A stretch of DNA of 64,000 nt, taken from NCBI GenBank assembly GCA_038993745.2, contig CP160629.1, positions 1,612,001-1,676,000 of the forward strand. The letters are read 5' to 3'. Made by a program: the position numbers and the translations under genes. Positions 17,609 to 26,990 of this stretch are shown here, one piece after another. The stretch is from Aliivibrio fischeri. GTDB lineage: Bacteria > Pseudomonadota > Gammaproteobacteria > Enterobacterales > Vibrionaceae. Under the pieces are notes generated by a model that did not search any database, had not been told where the DNA came from, and saw nothing but the letters and a program-made list of their open reading frames with translations. Numbering within the stretch: position 1 is the first letter of the stretch; the number at the start of each line of letters is the position of its first letter.

Positions 17609-20081
17609 GTCATTACCTGTTCAGGCTGCTGAGAAAACCTAGCAACAAAGTTTGATAATTTATCTCCACGATAAGGATCATATTTCAATATTGATTCATA
17701 ATCAGTTACGACAAATCGACCGACGGGATTCAATATGCTAATAGTGCCTCCTGCGACAACACCTAACACGGCACCTAGACCACCAGTACCAATCATAACG
17801 ACAATACCTATTCCCGCTCCTAGACCAAGGGCATTATTACCTACATTTGCTTGTAGCTGTGTTGCATCAATCTTTCCTCGTTGGTATTGAAATAAATCCC
17901 AACCAGTTTCAATAACAAATACAGCAGCCATCCCAGCACCTTTACCAAGAGCTTTAGCTCCAACTGCACCCATCGCTTTTTGAGCTGCATATTTCTTTGC
18001 ATAGGCCGTAACTAATGTAACTAGAGCAGCTCTAACCGCTGATTTAGTTGCCCCTAAGGCTGCTTGTGTCGCCACTCGCTTAGCTGCCACTTTCAATGGT
18101 ACTTTTTCTTGATAACAACTAATGGCTTCAATAAAAGCAGAAACAACGCCACCAATTAAAGCGGCATTAATCGCAGCATTAACAACATTCTTACCAACAT
18201 CTTTTAATTCATCATCAATCCGCTTCAAAATAATTGACTGAGCTTCATCAGAGAGCCCACTTGGTGAGCACTTTGCTATCTCTATTGTTTCTTCTACAGT
18301 GAAAGTTTCACCACTGATCCCATAAGCATTTAATGTATCAGTGTAGTTTTCTCTAAACGCTTCGACTTGTCTCTCTGACCATGAAGATTTATTACCCAAT
18401 GCAGCAAGAATGTCCTTTTCACTATGGCTTCCAAGAAACCCTGTTCCTTGATACTTGCTAAGACTATTTATATTTTCTGCTGCATTGTTATTACACTTTG
18501 CTTGCCAATGATCGTCTTGTAGTGAAATAAACGCATTTTTATCTTCAAAATTATTCAATGAATCAAAGTAGGCCTTATCTTTCTCTGATAAAACAACAAT
18601 ATCAATAAGTTGGTGATTCTTTAAACCTAGGTCATCCGTGGTGTAAGCTCTAACATCAGAGCCCATTGAGCTCGCATTTTTATTAAAGAAGATTACGTTT
18701 AATCGTTCAAATATATCGCCTTTATATCTCTCAGCATCAACACCACCTTTAGCTCTATTTCCGCAGAGCTCACCTGCAATTTGTTTTCTTAATGTTTCTA
18801 CAGACTCTTGATAGAACTTAATTTCCTCAACCGCTTTATCTGCGATTTTTTCTCCACTATCTACTCCTATAATTGCAGCAGCTACATCCACATAGCGTTT
18901 ATTTGGGTTTTTACTACAATCTTGCCATGTCGACTCAACTTGATGCATTTGCTCTGTCGTAAATAAGTTTTTTTTACACGCTTCCTGCAATTTATTTCTG
19001 CGAACGAAAGTTGAATCCCATTCGTAAGCAATATGATTGAAATAAGGTAAGATTCTTTCAATCAAAAGATCTGTCTCTTCTACCTTAAGCTCTTGTTCTA
19101 AAATAGCATCAACGCCATATATATCTATATTTGAGTATTGATAAGATCTTTCAATAATTGGTACAACGTGACTTAGTAAAATATCTGCAGAGTCAAAGGT
19201 ACTCGTGCCTAACGTTTTAATCCCTTTTAATATTTGTTCTCTTTTTTTTATCTGACTGTGCTTATTTAAATCGTTCAGGAACTCACTTATTGGTTCCTTA
19301 TTCTTCCAACCAAGTTGAATTGCACTCTGAAAACGGATGCTTTGATATGATGCAAAGTTCCCTAATGTATTATCAAGCGTTGAATTACCATATAAACAAA
19401 TTTCACTCGAAAAATGGGCTGCAAAAAATTTAAGACTCACTTTGCCTACAGGAATTTTCTTCATGTATGATGAATAAGAATTTTTATGCATTAAACAACT
19501 AAATATTACATTTAATTCAGCTTCAGTAAGCCCTAACAAAGCTTTCTTTAAAGTATAATCAACCGCTGGTAAGTCAATATTTAATACTTCTTGTAAGGAT
19601 TTTATATTCTGAGAAATCTCTGTAATATTGTCATTACTTATCCCTTTTTCTCCATTTCTGATAAATATGCCGAAACTTCTCTATTCTCTGAAAATTGTTT
19701 TTTTAATATGGTTAATTCATTAAGATATGCCTTACCTTGTATAACATTCAAAATATCAACTTTTATCGCTAGTAACTCATCAATATCACTTACTTCTGAT
19801 ACTAATTTTCTTACATCTTTAGATATATCAGGGTTATTCGTTTGATAAGCTTTATTCAATAATTCTCTTCTAAGATTATTAAACTTCACTTTAAGGTTTA
19901 GATTTTTTTTTCTATCTTTAATGAAACGGTTGATATCATCATAAGCAAAATACAATTCCTGCTCAGTACTCACTTTTTCAAGACAGTTCCTTGCATAAGA
20001 AGAAATTTCAACACAATTATGAGCATAAGCATTTCGTAAAATAATTGTTTTATTTAAACCTGACATATCGTACTTCTTCAC
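17605..20081 (-). pseudogene. Large unrecognised protein (825 residues if frame is restored)
   Basis: Two frames on the minus strand join here. The first ORF (20081 down to 19638, 147 residues, helical) ends EMEKKG then stop. The second (down to 17605) has no ATG, GTG or ribosome-binding site near its opening; the only candidate start is a TTG at 19539. One extra base in the T5 run at 19645-19649 (A5 on the coding strand) joins them as EKKGISNDNITEIS. The joined protein has a helical N-terminus, a mixed middle with ERYKGDIFERLNVIFFNKN, and a C-terminal region of Gly/Ala-rich hydrophobic stretches (about 630-810), such as AALIGGVVSAFIEAI and GLGAGIGIVVMIGTGGLGAVLGVVAGG. It looks membrane-inserting. 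Function unknown. A -1 programmed shift on AAAAAG is an alternative to a lesion. Confidence 0.6.
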
Positions 20082-20444
20082 CTAAATTATTTAATCAGTT
20101 TAGTCGCCTCTTTATAACTCTACACCACCGTTTTAGCACTGTGGTTTACTAACAAGTGATAGTCACCTTGTTTTGTTATAGTTAACTCAGCTTCATACTT
20201 TCTTACCTCACACACCGTACACCATACCAAACCCACACAAACTATACAACACATCGTTCGTTAGCAGGGTAATCTGTAATACTTTTAAATAAATTTTGAA
20301 GCATTATTCAAGATAAAAGTTACTTTGAATAACCCCCTCCTATTCCATTTGAGAATAGAACGAATACCGAGCTTTCCTTTATAAAATAAAAAAATCGCCC
20401 GTAGAATATTTATTCTAATTCATCAAACTTAGAAGTGACCATCC
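20082..20444. other. Intergenic region with no supported gene
   Basis: This 363-base AT-rich gap separates the divergent large unknown gene and the PLP-enzyme gene. No ORF with protein-like composition and no convincing structured RNA was seen. It is presumed to hold both promoters. Confidence 0.4.
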
Positions 20445-21575
20445 ATGAAATACATCTGTATGGCGTGTAATAAAGAATACGCACCGAAACCTGAACTCAT
20501 TAAATGTGAATGTGGCTCTGCCCTATGGGTTAAACCTCAAACGTCATTTAGTAAAAAAGATCTCATAGAAAATGAATTCACACCTAGACGCTATTCTAGT
20601 GCTTTCCCAGTAAAAAAAGACGATATCAATATCACTTTCAATGAAGCCATCACACCTCTTTGCCAAGCTGAAATATCAGGAACTCCAATACTGGTTAAAC
20701 TCGATTCGCTACAACCAACAGGCTCATTTAAAGATCGAGGAGCCTCTCTTGTAATCAACTACCTTAATAACCATGGAATAACGAGCATTGCAGAAGACTC
20801 AAGCGGTAATGGAGGAAGTGCTTATGCCGGTTATGCCGCTAAAGGAAACATGCAATGCAACATATTTGTGCCTGCTGGAACATCCAAAGGAAAGACAACA
20901 CAAACCCGATTATATGGCGCTAACTGTATTGAAGTAAAAGGAACAAGAGAAGATGTTGCTCTAGCTGCAATAGAGAGCAGCGTCACTCATGGAAGTCATT
21001 ATGTTGGGCATAACTGGCATCCCCTATTTATCGAAGGCGTCAAATCCATTGCTTATGAAATATGGGAACAATGTGGGTATAAAGCCCCTGATAATTTTGT
21101 TGTTCCCGCAGGGAATGGAAGTTTACTTGCCGGAGCATATATCGGTTTCTCTGAATTATTAAAAGGCGGAGAAATAAGCAAACTCCCTCGCCTTTTTGGT
21201 ATTCAAAGTGAAAGCATTCAGCCGTTTGTTCAAACCTTTAACAACAAAGAAATCAACATTACTTCAGAAAATACCATTGCTGAGGGTATTAAGATTAAGC
21301 GTTCATCACGAATGAATGAGATCGTTCAATTTGTCAAAAAAACGAATGGGAATTTTATTAGTGTTAGTGAACAACAAATCCAATCAGCATTAAAAGAGAT
21401 GGGAGCACAAGGATACTTTATCGAACCAACATCAGCGACTGCATTTGCAGGAATCGCTCAGCTTATAAAAACGCAAGAAATCAAACCAGACGAGCTTACC
21501 GTTGGTGTCGTAACCGGAAACGGACTCAAAGCAACAAACTCAATTGAACATTTAATCAATGATATGAGAGGTTAA
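20445..21575 (+). CDS. Threonine synthase-like / dehydratase-like PLP-dependent enzyme
   Basis: 376-residue fold-type II PLP enzyme. The N-terminal zinc ribbon has CMAC at 5-8 and CEC at 21-23, as in threonine synthase-related proteins. The PLP lysine lies in PTGSFKDRGAS (Lys near 96), the serine/glycine loop in SSGNGGSAYAG (119-128), and the phosphate loop in VVPAGNGSLLAG. Classic threonine synthase is longer. The next gene, 2 bases downstream, encodes a RidA enamine deaminase. RidA removes reactive 2-aminoacrylate or enamine products of dehydratases, so an ammonia-lyase or dehydratase activity is more likely than threonine synthesis (inference). Substrate unknown. Confidence 0.82.
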   Translation: MKYICMACNKEYAPKPELIKCECGSALWVKPQTSFSKKDLIENEFTPRRYSSAFPVKKDDINITFNEAITPLCQAEISGTPILVKLDSLQPTGSFKDRGASLVINYLNNHGITSIAEDSSGNGGSAYAGYAAKGNMQCNIFVPAGTSKGKTTQTRLYGANCIEVKGTREDVALAAIESSVTHGSHYVGHNWHPLFIEGVKSIAYEIWEQCGYKAPDNFVVPAGNGSLLAGAYIGFSELLKGGEISKLPRLFGIQSESIQPFVQTFNNKEINITSENTIAEGIKIKRSSRMNEIVQFVKKTNGNFISVSEQQIQSALKEMGAQGYFIEPTSATAFAGIAQLIKTQEIKPDELTVGVVTGNGLKATNSIEHLINDMRG

Positions 21576-21577
21576 TA

Positions 21578-21955
21578 ATGAAATATATTCAAACTAAAAA
21601 TTCATTAAAAGCAGCAGGACATTACTCTCAAGCAATAGTACATAATGGGTTAATTTACGTATCAGGCCAATTACCAATTAACCCAAATACAGGAGAAAAA
21701 ATAAACGGTGATATAAGCCAACAAACCCGCCGTGTATTAGATAATTTACATACCATTCTTGAAGAAGCAGGAAGCGATCTTCAACAAGTATTAAAACTGG
21801 TTATCTACATTTCAGACATTGATATGTGGGACACGGTTAATGATATTTGCAAAGAATACTTTATGGATCATAAACCGGTGCGAACCATAGTACCAACCAG
21901 AGAATTGCACTTTGGATTAAAGATTGAAGTCGATTGCATCGCTATATGTGAATAA
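21578..21955 (+). CDS. RidA-family reactive enamine/imine deaminase
   Basis: 125-residue member of the YjgF/YER057c/UK114 family. Motifs include AAGHYSQAIVHNGLIYVSGQLPINPNTGE near the N-terminus, SGDLQQVLK-like (here GSDLQQVLKLVIYISD) in the middle, and PVRTIVPTRELHFGLKIEVDCIA, with the family's arginine at PVRT. These proteins form trimers and hydrolyse enamines or imines released by PLP enzymes. It is in an operon with the PLP enzyme, separated by 2 bases. Its stop is 4 bases from the end of the convergent LysR gene. Confidence 0.92.
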   Translation: MKYIQTKNSLKAAGHYSQAIVHNGLIYVSGQLPINPNTGEKINGDISQQTRRVLDNLHTILEEAGSDLQQVLKLVIYISDIDMWDTVNDICKEYFMDHKPVRTIVPTRELHFGLKIEVDCIAICE

Positions 21956-21959
21956 CGCC

Positions 21960-22805
21960 TCATAGCTTAATATTGATGTGTTCAGAAATTGCGGTAATGA
22001 CTTTCTGAACTCGCTCTAATCGATAATTATTTTGTCTAGTGCATATATAGATGGGTCTAAAAAGCGGTTTGAGTTCGCTATATTGATATAAATATCGCTC
22101 TTCTATATTTAATGCTTTTATTACCGAAAAAGGAATCAGTGCCGGAGCAGTCCCTTGTAATGCTAAATGGGCTGCTGCGGTATATGAATCTAGCTCCATT
22201 ATAGGGTTCACTTTTAAGACTTCTAAAATAACTGATTGATGAGTATTCGCACTGTTTGTCAGATCCGTTGTTATCAATTCATTAGGTAGCTTATCCAAAT
22301 GTTTGTTACTAACAACATAAAATGGTTCATCGAAAAGATGGAAGCTTAATAATCCATGTCCAGATGGTAAATACCCAGCACAAAGGCCTAACGTCGCTTT
22401 TCCTGATTTTACGTTTTCGACAATTCGTGGCGTGTGATTCGTTGTGACGGTCAAATTTGGATCATCATGAAAACATGTTGATAGCGCTTGGCTGAAATAC
22501 CCTGCCACAAGCGTTTCAGAGCAATCAATTCTAAGCAAAGAATCATTCGCTAAAGCTTGTTGTTCATATATGCGTCCACAAAGTTCGCTAAACGTTGGAG
22601 CGATATTGTCAATTAGCGATTTAGCATCAGCCGTGAGCGTGACGTAACGGCCATTAGGCTCTATTAATTTTTTCCCTAAGCGCTTTTCTAGTTTTGTAAT
22701 ACGCTTACTCACCGCAGATTGACTAAGGTACAGTACGCTGCCTGTACGACTCATTGTCTTCTCTTTACTTAAAACTAAAAGTGTTTCAATACCTTCAAGT
22801 AACAT
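21960..22805 (-). CDS. LysR-family transcriptional regulator
   Basis: 281 residues. The N-terminal winged helix-turn-helix is EGIETLLVLSKEKTMSRTGSVLYLSQSAVSKRITKLEKRLGKKL, and the rest a LysR substrate-binding domain. Length is slightly short but complete. It converges on the PLP enzyme-RidA operon with only 4 bases between stops. Control of that operon is possible, although a LysR regulator is more usually divergent from its target. Confidence 0.88.
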   Translation of the reverse strand: MLLEGIETLLVLSKEKTMSRTGSVLYLSQSAVSKRITKLEKRLGKKLIEPNGRYVTLTADAKSLIDNIAPTFSELCGRIYEQQALANDSLLRIDCSETLVAGYFSQALSTCFHDDPNLTVTTNHTPRIVENVKSGKATLGLCAGYLPSGHGLLSFHLFDEPFYVVSNKHLDKLPNELITTDLTNSANTHQSVILEVLKVNPIMELDSYTAAAHLALQGTAPALIPFSVIKALNIEERYLYQYSELKPLFRPIYICTRQNNYRLERVQKVITAISEHINIKL

Positions 22806-22904
22806 CGCATTATCTTATGAAAATTAGGAATAGTTAACTCAGTTTATCTATGTTTTATGATGCTTGCAAAAAAGTTGATGGGGAGTGATTTGTTTATCGA
22901 ACAT

Positions 22905-24575
22905 TCAACGAGATTTCTTTGGGAAGTTTAATAAACTCTTACGAGGAGAATTATCACATCGGTATATATGAACAGCTTTATCTATAAAGTTTTGAGTAAT
23001 AATCTCTCCTACAAATCCTGCACACTTACCGCATGTAGGGCACTCCGCGTTTTTATAGTTCTCAAATTCAGGAGTAATAAAAAAACAATTTTGGCATCGA
23101 ATCCCCTTGCCTTCATGATGATAAAAAACAAATTCATCAGCTTTAATCATCTCTGCAGCCCTTTGCTTCTGTTGCTCTTTTGTTATTTGATTCCTTCTGA
23201 TAATTAAATCCACTCTATCTTGTTCACGTTTTCTCTCCTGCTCCTTCGATTCTTCATATGCTTGTTGTTTAATTTTCATTCGCAAGAAGTATTGTTTAAG
23301 AGAGTTATCCTTTAAGAAAAAAACATTTTTATCATTAATCCTACCTAGTAAATCACTCATCTCTAAAAACTCTAAGTATTTAATAATAGGAGAATATGGT
23401 GACTCTATTTTTTTATTTTCTTCCCAATCTAAATACCATGCTCCTTTCCAATTTTTGGTTGAGCCATTCTTAACGGCTTTTTCTTTTGCTTTATACTGGG
23501 CTATATTCAAACGTCGCATATTTGGATTTAATTGAGCATGCTTTTCAATAAATTTCTTTAATGTATTAGCATTAATTCCTTCATTTACATCAAATTGAAA
23601 CAAGCGAGTAATTAAAAGAGCCTGCCAGTGCTCACAACAAGATTCAAATATCCAATCTCCTTTAACTGGAAATCCAATTAATTCTCGACATTCGCCCAAA
23701 TTAACCCAATTTAAGAAATATGGTTTCAACTCTCGTTTTTGTAATTCATAAGCCTTAATCCAGCTAGCATTAACATTCGATAACCAATCTAGCTCCTCTT
23801 TTAACTCTTCTCTATAACGCAGTTTCGCTTTATCTCTGTTTTCCAGCCGTAATTCTTTTCGTTTAGTTTCAATCAATTTTTTGCGTTCATCAGCATCTAG
23901 CTGAGCTTTAATTAATTTATTTTTTTTAATTTGCTCTTCTTTCAGTTTATTTAATTCTGCGTTAACTTCATTCATTGCCCTAGGGTGATGAATCCACTTT
24001 ACATTATTAGGATTGAAGACAGCTTTTTTAATCTCTTCATCAGAAAATAACTGTATATTGTTGTGTAAATCAGAAAGAATAATCTCTATTGCTGGTTTAT
24101 CAGCAGCTTGTATAGCCTCAACTTTTTCTTCATCATTTTCATGAGTAACGGTTATTTCAATAAACAATTCTCTACTTTTCAATGTTGCAAAAGAGTCAAT
24201 CCTATATCGTTGCCATACGTATTCATTTTGAACTAAATCTAAATTCACTTTTCTTGTTGGCTTAAATATTGTTTTTCCTTTTAACATAGAGTTATCTAAA
24301 AGAATTACCTCTGGAGTGAAAGAGAACTCTGGTAGAACAATATATTTTGTTGATTCAATAAGTTGTTGAGCATACCGATGAAGATAACTCATAACTTGAT
24401 AGTCCGAACATTCTGTTCCTGAATGATGCGAAAAATGCGCACATTTATATTGTCCTTGATTTTTGGCAATCAGAGGGTGATGACAATTTGGGCAGACACA
24501 GCCACAATTTAAACCGTTAGGAACATCCTGAACGTGATAGATTTTATTATTTTTTAAACCAAACGGAACACGCAT
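22905..24575 (-). CDS. CoiA-like competence-family nuclease-domain protein (copy 1)
   Basis: 556 residues. The N-terminus has the CoiA-type pattern: HVQDVPNGLNCGCVCPNCHHPLIAKNQG, then HFSHHSGTEC, a Cys/His-rich putative zinc site. A PD-(D/E)xK-like nuclease core follows: RYRIDSF with Asp near 124, LFIEITVTHENDEEK near 136-150. A long charged coiled-coil middle (about 200-265) leads to a second cysteine cluster near the C-terminus (CQNCF and CPTCGKC), probably a zinc ribbon. CoiA promotes recombination after DNA uptake in Gram-positives; the role here is unknown. A related protein lies at 39544-41067. Neighbours are accessory genes. Confidence 0.75.
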   Translation of the reverse strand: MRVPFGLKNNKIYHVQDVPNGLNCGCVCPNCHHPLIAKNQGQYKCAHFSHHSGTECSDYQVMSYLHRYAQQLIESTKYIVLPEFSFTPEVILLDNSMLKGKTIFKPTRKVNLDLVQNEYVWQRYRIDSFATLKSRELFIEITVTHENDEEKVEAIQAADKPAIEIILSDLHNNIQLFSDEEIKKAVFNPNNVKWIHHPRAMNEVNAELNKLKEEQIKKNKLIKAQLDADERKKLIETKRKELRLENRDKAKLRYREELKEELDWLSNVNASWIKAYELQKRELKPYFLNWVNLGECRELIGFPVKGDWIFESCCEHWQALLITRLFQFDVNEGINANTLKKFIEKHAQLNPNMRRLNIAQYKAKEKAVKNGSTKNWKGAWYLDWEENKKIESPYSPIIKYLEFLEMSDLLGRINDKNVFFLKDNSLKQYFLRMKIKQQAYEESKEQERKREQDRVDLIIRRNQITKEQQKQRAAEMIKADEFVFYHHEGKGIRCQNCFFITPEFENYKNAECPTCGKCAGFVGEIITQNFIDKAVHIYRCDNSPRKSLLNFPKKSR

Positions 24576-24743
24576 GACAACTACCTTTATATATTCTTAC
24601 TCCAGTTATACTCTATTCATTACTTTCTTCTAAAAAGAAATAATTAAAATATGTCGCTACCATCGTATTTTTCACTTAATTTATTCAATAAATATATAAG
24701 CTTAAGCTGAATTCATTTTGTATTTGATTTTTGAGTATCATTT

Positions 24744-24789
24744 TATCCCCGACAAGGGATAAGACCTACTTTATCCCCGATCGGGGATA
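24744..24789. promoter_or_regulatory. Two HipB-type operators
   Basis: Two 18-bp sites match the E. coli HipB operator rule TATCC-N8-GGATA exactly: TATCCCCGACAAGGGATA (24744-24761) and TATCCCCGATCGGGGATA (24772-24789). The second is a perfect palindrome. Centre-to-centre spacing is 28 bp. There is no hipB gene next to them, only the remnant listed below, so they may still recruit a HipB encoded elsewhere. Confidence 0.75.
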
Positions 24790-24802
24790 TCGCATATATG
24801 AT

Positions 24803-24916
24803 GGAGATATAGGGATTAACGCATCGAAAGGAAAGAAATACCCTATTGATAAAATATACACACGTCATTTTATTAATACGGCTAAAGCTGTTGGATTTGC
24901 AGTAACGATGATTTAG
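24803..24916 (+). pseudogene. Remnant of a HipA-like toxin C-terminus
   Basis: Right after the HipB-type operators a short in-frame stretch reads GDIGINASKGKKYPIDKIY, then TRHFINTAKAVGF. It resembles the end of HipA-like kinases, where a lysine-rich turn is followed by a HF..TAKAVGF-type helix. No start, no kinase core and no hipB are present. The simplest reading is that hipB and most of hipA were deleted, fusing the operator region to the hipA tail. The HipA match is from memory of the family pattern and not from a search. Confidence 0.55.
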
Positions 24917-25044
24917 GACTTAATAACCAAAGAATATATAAAACAAATATGATTGTTCTACTGAGTAAGAACTTCTTTACAGCACATTTAGAAAAGCAAT
25001 ATTTTAGGCTGAAGCTAAAATTTATTTATAGCTTAGAATGATAA

Positions 25045-25082
25045 AAAAATGGATGTAGGTATTAGCTACATCCATTTTTCTA
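25045..25082. terminator. Strong bidirectional terminator
   Basis: A perfect 14-bp stem (25045-25058 / 25066-25079) with a 7-nt loop and T-tract. It lies downstream of the hipA relic, in a region (24917-25310) that otherwise holds no gene. Confidence 0.85.
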
Positions 25083-25310
25083 GTTAATATTCATGTTGAC
25101 TTCTCGCGTCATAAATCCATGATTTGTTATAAGTTAACTGGAATATAAAAACTAATTGAATGTCCAGTATAATTGGAACAGAACACTTTTAAGCGCCCAT
25201 TATTACAGATCAAGTAAAAAAATAAATTTGTGCTTTATACCCCATAACACTTCCTCCTCCACTTTGTCATACTCTTCCTCGAAACATAATTAACAAAAAG
25301 GAGTTTCAAT

Positions 25311-25394
25311 ATGTCAAATAAAAAAGCAGGTTTTCCAAGTAAAACAGGTAATCCATCAGGTAAAGGTCGCGATAACAACCCACCTAAAAAATAA
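25311..25394 (+). CDS. 27-residue basic Gly/Pro-rich peptide
   Basis: A very small ORF with an ideal AAGGAG ribosome-binding site 8 bases before ATG. The product is soluble, basic and rich in Gly, Pro, Asn and Lys (it begins MSNKKAGFPSKTGNPSGKG). A UUCG-capped hairpin and a HicA-like gene follow within 55 bases, so they may form one transcript. It is too short and disordered to be a HicB antitoxin. I suspect it is a conserved companion, but did not recognise a named family. Confidence 0.6.
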   Translation: MSNKKAGFPSKTGNPSGKGRDNNPPKK

Positions 25395-25415
25395 TACTCA
25401 ACTAAACTACTGAAT

Positions 25416-25437
25416 AGTGGGCTTCGGCCCACTTTGG
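25416..25437 (+). terminator. UUCG-capped hairpin between the 27-residue ORF and the HicA-like gene
   Basis: Perfect 7-bp stem AGTGGGC (25416-25422) / GCCCACT (25427-25433) around a TTCG tetraloop, then only TTT. With the next start 12 bases downstream it looks more like a partial terminator or an mRNA-processing hairpin that sets the ratio of the two products. Confidence 0.55.
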
Positions 25438-25445
25438 AAAGAAAC

Positions 25446-25652
25446 ATGAAAAAATATAGCAGTTCCAAGGATATAAACACGTTAGTAAAAAAGCTATTAA
25501 CACAAGGTTTCAATGTTCAACTAGGCAAGAAACATCATAAACTTGTAACACCGAGTGGAAGAAAACTAACTATACCTTGTAGCCCAAGTGATATTCGTGC
25601 ATTCGACAACTTTCGCCATGATCTTAAACAGCTAGTAAAAGATCAGTTATAG
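25446..25652 (+). CDS. HicA-like mRNA interferase toxin
   Basis: 68-residue protein from the ATG at 25446, chosen over an upstream TTG because GGAAAG lies 6-12 bases before it. It has the HicA double-stranded RNA-binding-like pattern: SKDINTLVKKLLTQGFNV, then the active-site histidine region KKHHKLVTPSGRKLTIPCSPSDIRA. HicA cleaves mRNA when not bound by HicB. No HicB-like antitoxin follows; the next gene is on the opposite strand and overlaps the end by 10 bases. The upstream 27-residue ORF is the only partner in sight. Confidence 0.7.
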   Translation: MKKYSSSKDINTLVKKLLTQGFNVQLGKKHHKLVTPSGRKLTIPCSPSDIRAFDNFRHDLKQLVKDQL

Positions 25653-26887
25653 TTACAATATTTAAATAAATATTTTTCTCGGCATTCTATCCAGTAAATT
25701 TTGTACCGTGCGATACATAAATCTATAATCTCTGAATCACAATCTTTCTGAAGGTTAGTCGAATATCTATCAATAGCTAAACAGATATACCCCCACTTAG
25801 TAAAGCAATCGGTCAATATAGAATCCCCCCCCCACAAGTTAACCATGAATTGACCCAATTTGTCATAACTAGGAAGATTTACTCCCTTCTTCCAGTCCTT
25901 TAATTGATTAAGCTTTTTTTCCTGAAGGGAGCTAGATGAAAATTTATCACCTTGTAATATAGGTATACTTCGAGCTAATTTATAATCTGTATACTCTCCT
26001 TCCTCAACGAAAGTTTTCAGGAATTCAAGAAAAGCGCTAAAGTAAGTATTTAATGAATCTTCTCTCCTATACAAAGTTATAATTGGAACCAAAACCCCAG
26101 CTTCAAGGATATCTGATCTTACTAATTTCAAATCTTCTATATCATCGAACAACACCATGAGCATATGCACTTCATAATGAGCAGCCAAGTTAAAATAAAA
26201 ATCCAAATCCAAATTTATAACTGAAGCATATTGGTCAGATTCAATGGCAGCTTCCCCTTGCTCAACATATTGAACAAGTAGGTCTTTTAATACTCCAATA
26301 TCCTTCCTTTCAAGGTACATACTGTGATCTAGATAATCATAGTACCTAAATGCAGCCTCAAGGGGGGTCATTCCATGATCTTTTAACTTTTTACATACTA
26401 AGAAAGCTTGCTCTGCCTGATTACACCTATTACCTAAAAAATCAATCACAAGCTGAAAATGTCCTACATCATTTTCATTCGCCATAACCAATCCTACTAG
26501 AGCAGCTCTCCATTCTATATACGTTTCATATATAGAAACTGGTCGTTGAGGGAGATCCTTTAATGAGCGAGTAAAAAAATCTTCCCGAAAAGAAGCAATA
26601 AAGTTGAAAAACTTGGTGGCAATAGATTTTCCTACACCAGAGCGTGATAAGTTATCTAAAGAACTATTAGAAATATTGGCTGATATACCTGAACATTTTT
26701 CCATCATTTTAATCATTTCACGAGGACTTTGTGGGCCACCGATAACAGATGCGAAATTCTGAATAAATGGTAGGAATGGCATTCTTTCCGTATGCCTTTT
26801 TACCTTGAACCTCCCATGCTCATCCAGAAAGTCTCTGACTTGAACATCTACATTGACAGCTTCATCATCCACTGCATTTATCTCCAT
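25643..26887 (-). CDS. Orphan hypothetical protein with a G9 tract
   Basis: 414 residues, mostly alpha-helical, with no signal peptide or membrane helix. No recognised domain. The N-terminal segment SPREMIKMMEKCSGISANISNSSLDNLSRSGVGKS resembles a small DNA-binding or winged-helix-like part, but this is weak. A run of nine C (25825-25833; G9 on the coding strand) codes for WGG near residue 353. Composition is AT-rich, like the surrounding accessory block. The gene overlaps the HicA-like gene tail to tail. Confidence 0.6.
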   Translation of the reverse strand: MEINAVDDEAVNVDVQVRDFLDEHGRFKVKRHTERMPFLPFIQNFASVIGGPQSPREMIKMMEKCSGISANISNSSLDNLSRSGVGKSIATKFFNFIASFREDFFTRSLKDLPQRPVSIYETYIEWRAALVGLVMANENDVGHFQLVIDFLGNRCNQAEQAFLVCKKLKDHGMTPLEAAFRYYDYLDHSMYLERKDIGVLKDLLVQYVEQGEAAIESDQYASVINLDLDFYFNLAAHYEVHMLMVLFDDIEDLKLVRSDILEAGVLVPIITLYRREDSLNTYFSAFLEFLKTFVEEGEYTDYKLARSIPILQGDKFSSSSLQEKKLNQLKDWKKGVNLPSYDKLGQFMVNLWGGDSILTDCFTKWGYICLAIDRYSTNLQKDCDSEIIDLCIARYKIYWIECREKYLFKYCNYN

Positions 26888-26990
26888 AATTATTTATAAA
26901 CTTCAACACAGATATTACTTATGTTTGAATATTGAATCTATGTCATCAACAACACTAATATACATTCCTCAAAGTTTTAGCGAATAAGGC

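Noticed and set aside
22968..23207. Plus-strand ORF inside the first CoiA-like gene
   Set aside because: Antisense shadow with no independent signals.
24731..24802. Start of an ORF running through the HipB-type operators
   Set aside because: The TTG start and the codons across the operators do not look like protein; only the downstream tail resembles HipA.
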